Origin: Siphonodentalium dalli
Lineage: Eukaryota > Mollusca > Scaphopoda > Gadilida > Siphonodentaliidae
DNA length: 64,000 bases
Assembly: GCA_032622095.1 (NCBI GenBank)
Contig: CP136066.1
Coordinates: 146,351,559-146,415,558, forward strand
Direction: 5' to 3'
Part shown: piece after piece, positions 61,794-64,000 of the stretch
Layout of the letters: each line of letters begins with the position of its first letter
Numbering within the stretch: the first letter of the stretch is position 1
Made by a program: the position numbers and the translations under genes
Notes under the pieces: generated by a model
Seen by the model: only the letters and a program-made list of their open reading frames with translations
What the model was told of the DNA's origin: nothing
Database searches by the model: none

Positions 61794-63097
61794 ATCTCAG
61801 TTCCGTCTCAAAGTTCTGCTCATTTCCTTTCAATAATATGGCCAGAATCACAAAAGAGGTTCTCCGCAAAATTCCATACTGCAACTTTAAAATGAATTTG
61901 TCATGCCCCATACGGAACTGGAACAAATATAATAGAACGTATTTGTCAGTTAATTAACTAATACGTAAAATAACCAAGTGAGTCACAATTTGCTATCTTT
62001 TTTCGGATAACGCAGAGAATAATGTTCGGGATATGTTAACTTTTAACTTTTTACAAATTTGGTTGCCATTTTGGAAGCCATCTTGAGCATTTCAGTCTTT
62101 AAACATCACAGTGTGACACACTTAAGATAGACCAAAAACAATTAACACCTTTGATACCAAAGATAGTTGCAGTTTACTTGAACAAATGGTTCAACCCTGA
62201 AAAGTGAATTTTTGCCAATATTTTTGTCAAGTTTGTGAGAGAAAAATCCCATATTTCTGGTGATGTCAGGGGTGACAATAGTAAAAATGATCCATGGTGC
62301 ATTAGACATGTTAGTATGCAATGTATAGAATACAGATTAGCCAATTGTATACATCAACCACAACTTGTAAGCGATTGCAGGACACGCTGGTGTAATATTT
62401 ACCATTTTCCATATTTTGGCGGCCATATTGGCAGCCATTTTGAGCCAAAGTAAGAATTTTGGTTCCAGTGATTTGGAACATTAATAGTTAATGATATGCC
62501 TCACTTACATTACAAAGTTCTGTTCATTTCTTGTTGAAATATGACTAGAATCCCAATTGTGATTTTTTGTGAAATTTTATACCGCATTCTGTAAAATCGA
62601 ATTTTTGAGGGATCGGAAGGGGTTTGGACCCCAATAATTGCATATTTCGTTGCTCCGATGATCAGTTAATATACAAAACACAAAATAAAGTTGCATTACT
62701 CAACCAGTTCCAAACAGCATGAATTGATCTAGAAGATATTTGTGAAAAAATGTTATATTTTCAACTTCCGGTGGCCATTTTGGCGGCCATCTTGGATGGT
62801 GAGTTTCAATTTTGGCTCAAAAATGTGTCATTATGTCTCAGCTTCACGAAAATATATACACTTGTATACATTTTACAAGATTTTCCCGCTATAATTTGCA
62901 TAAAACTGACTTAGGGTCTGGGCTGAAAAACGGCGGCCATGATGGACGCCATCTTGTCTGGAGTCTACACGGCCACTTTTTTTTCTTGTTAACATTGCTT
63001 AAAAGTTGAAGGACATAATAAGGAACAAAATGAGTGGGGTGAAGTTAAGTCCCAGGGGGGGGGGGGTGCAAGGGTACCCCTATTAGCTCCCGGACTA
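61794..63097 (-). repeat. Right inverted arm
   Basis: Reverse complement of the left arm, ending CCCTATTAGCTCCCGGACTA. Contains the mirrored 72-codon frame at 62235-62453 (begins with GTG, no ATG). Confidence 0.85.
62061..62952 (-). other. Four paired ATGGCnnCC motifs, right arm
   Basis: Mirror copies at 62061-62081, 62418-62438, 62770-62790 and 62932-62952. All eight half-sites and the 12-bp step are intact even though the arms differ elsewhere. Confidence 0.75.
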
Positions 63098-63770
63098 TAT
63101 GGTGAACATAAAGTAGACAAACGTTCGTACCTTTAAATGTCGGTTATTTCGGCAATTCCCCCCCAGTATAATGTATCTAGTCCTTGTATGAGTATTTTCT
63201 GTATTTGTTGACATATTTACATCATTAAAACAAAGAACCACTTGGTCTAAGTTTAGGTCTGAACATTAAGTGCCGCGTCTTGAACTTATTGACTGTAATC
63301 TCTTTGTGTGGGTCACAATAAGCTGATAGATATACGTTATTCTCATATGTACATGTTCGCTGCATTCGGGTTGCTGGTATTAGGCTCGAATACATTATAC
63401 GTCCATTTGAAGCATCGATCAAATGGAATACTAACAAAACGCTCTTTACTTGTGTTACTCTAATATGAATAGTACTTCATACCATGCACCAACTGTGCTG
63501 TATTTTCAATCCGATACATATGTATAGAAGCCATATATAAATGATGTTAATGTCATCTATTCTGCTTCTGTTGACAAATGTGTTAAAAGCCTGTTAATTA
63601 ATGAACTTCGAAACTACGCTACGTTGAACGACAATTTTGCACAGATGATTTGATAACACAAAAGCTAAACATTTTATTTAATAAAGAGCGTTTATATTTA
63701 ACAGAACACGAAGAGATAATTCCTATAATGATATGCCAAGCTATCCAACAGTGGTATTTTGCATCAGATA
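63098..63770. other. No gene recognised
   Basis: Unassigned AT-rich DNA with a 7-C run near 63160. Small frames on both strands have no recognisable product. Confidence 0.4.
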
Positions 63771-63925
63771 CGAACGAACGAACGAACGAATATTTTATTA
63801 TAGTGACATGTGTGTATAGTATATACAAAACATCACATATATACAGGTGATAACAATGTCGAGTAACAAAATAACAACACACCCGGCCAATAAGGCCTAT
63901 AAGTCACTTTAAACAAAAATAATAA
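63771..63925 (-). mobile_element. Probable 3' end of a minus-strand LINE/SINE
   Basis: Read on the minus strand, the order is a CTTATAGGCC-TTATT-GGCC stem, AT-rich text, ATAATAAAATA, then (TTCG)5 (63771-63790 on the plus strand). Short microsatellite tails after an AATAAA-like word and a GGCC hairpin are usual at 3' ends of CR1/L2-type LINEs and their SINEs. The body of the element would lie to the right of the window. Recognition is by style only. Confidence 0.35.
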
Positions 63926-64000
63926 AGAAAATTGTTGTGCACATTCATGGGATAGAAAAGGTTTTGCTAAGAAGATCTTGTCTTTTTTGATAAGCACTAT
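63926..64000. other. No feature seen
   Basis: Window end; AT-rich, nothing supported. Confidence 0.3.

Larger units (their letters stand above)
58238..63097. mobile_element. 4.86-kb fold-back (long terminal inverted repeat) element
   Basis: Outer arms of about 1.3 kb (58238-59528 and 61794-63097) are inverted copies of one another, starting TAGTCCGGGAGCTAATAGGG. Inside them lies GT-rich minisatellite DNA whose right-hand part is the reverse complement of the left-hand type. The organisation is that of fold-back (FB-like) elements: long inverted repeats with tandem repeats inward and little or no coding DNA. The target duplication could be TAT (58235-58237 and 63098-63100), which is too short to be sure. 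No transposase is visible. Confidence 0.85.

Noticed and set aside
59736-61926. Numerous frames on both strands of the minisatellite
   Set aside because: Low-complexity Tyr/His/Thr-rich translations of GT- or CA-rich repeats.
58876-62453. Mirrored 72-codon frames in the two fold-back arms as a conserved protein
   Set aside because: The two versions differ at nine residues with only two or three silent changes, the right copy lacks ATG, and the frame overlaps the ATGGCnnCC DNA motifs. This fits neutral drift of a repeat.
58235-63100. Assigning the fold-back element to the MULE, hAT or Tc1 superfamily from its target duplication
   Set aside because: Only a 3-base TAT match is visible at the ends; no 8-9 bp duplication was found, so the superfamily is left open.

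Overview
The window is repeat-dominated eukaryotic DNA, AT-rich, with no bacterial-style genes, RNA genes or intact host gene that I can recognise. The APE-type LINE with a 2A-like remnant, the TA-flanked short inverted-repeat elements, the fold-back element and the long G/C homopolymers suggest a metazoan, probably a marine invertebrate. I cannot name the species.

Layout. 9-464: piece of a LINE ORF1 (RNA-binding domain). 465-2536: non-coding, with an 18-bp palindrome and a diverged 275-bp tandem duplication that keeps a hairpin. 2537-47145: one 44.6-kb satellite array made of two modules, a 451-bp inverted-repeat element A (17 copies) and a 900/901-bp unit B (41 copies). A always sits in the same TA at the B/B junction. 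The order is A-BB x3, A-BBB, A-BB, A-BBB, A-BB x7, A-B, A-BB, A-B10, A. The common higher-order unit A-B-B is 2253-2254 bp, and the array begins and ends exactly at A termini. 47701-51158: the polymerase region of a dead LINE (endonuclease, reverse transcriptase, C-terminal zinc motif), broken by frameshifts, stops and catalytic-site changes.

51159-58237: non-coding DNA rich in small tandem and inverted repeats, including four 129-bp fold-back, Tc1-like elements at a 175-bp period (53356-54009), two 2-copy duplications, and a cluster of GGTTCTTC/GAAGAACC motifs on both strands. 58238-63097: a 4.86-kb fold-back element with inverted arms of about 1.3 kb enclosing minisatellite DNA that switches strand near 61350. 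Each arm carries four copies of a paired ATGGCnnCC motif at a fixed 12-bp step. 63098-64000: non-coding, with a probable 3' end of a minus-strand retroelement tailed by (CGAA)5.

No genes work together here in the pathway sense. The story is mobile-element activity and satellite evolution: a single insertion of element A into a satellite, followed by co-amplification as higher-order repeats with local duplications and partial homogenisation. Coordinates, periods and base variants were read directly by eye. Family names are recognition from motifs, and mechanisms are inference. Copy number in a near-identical 44.6-kb array depends on the assembly being right.
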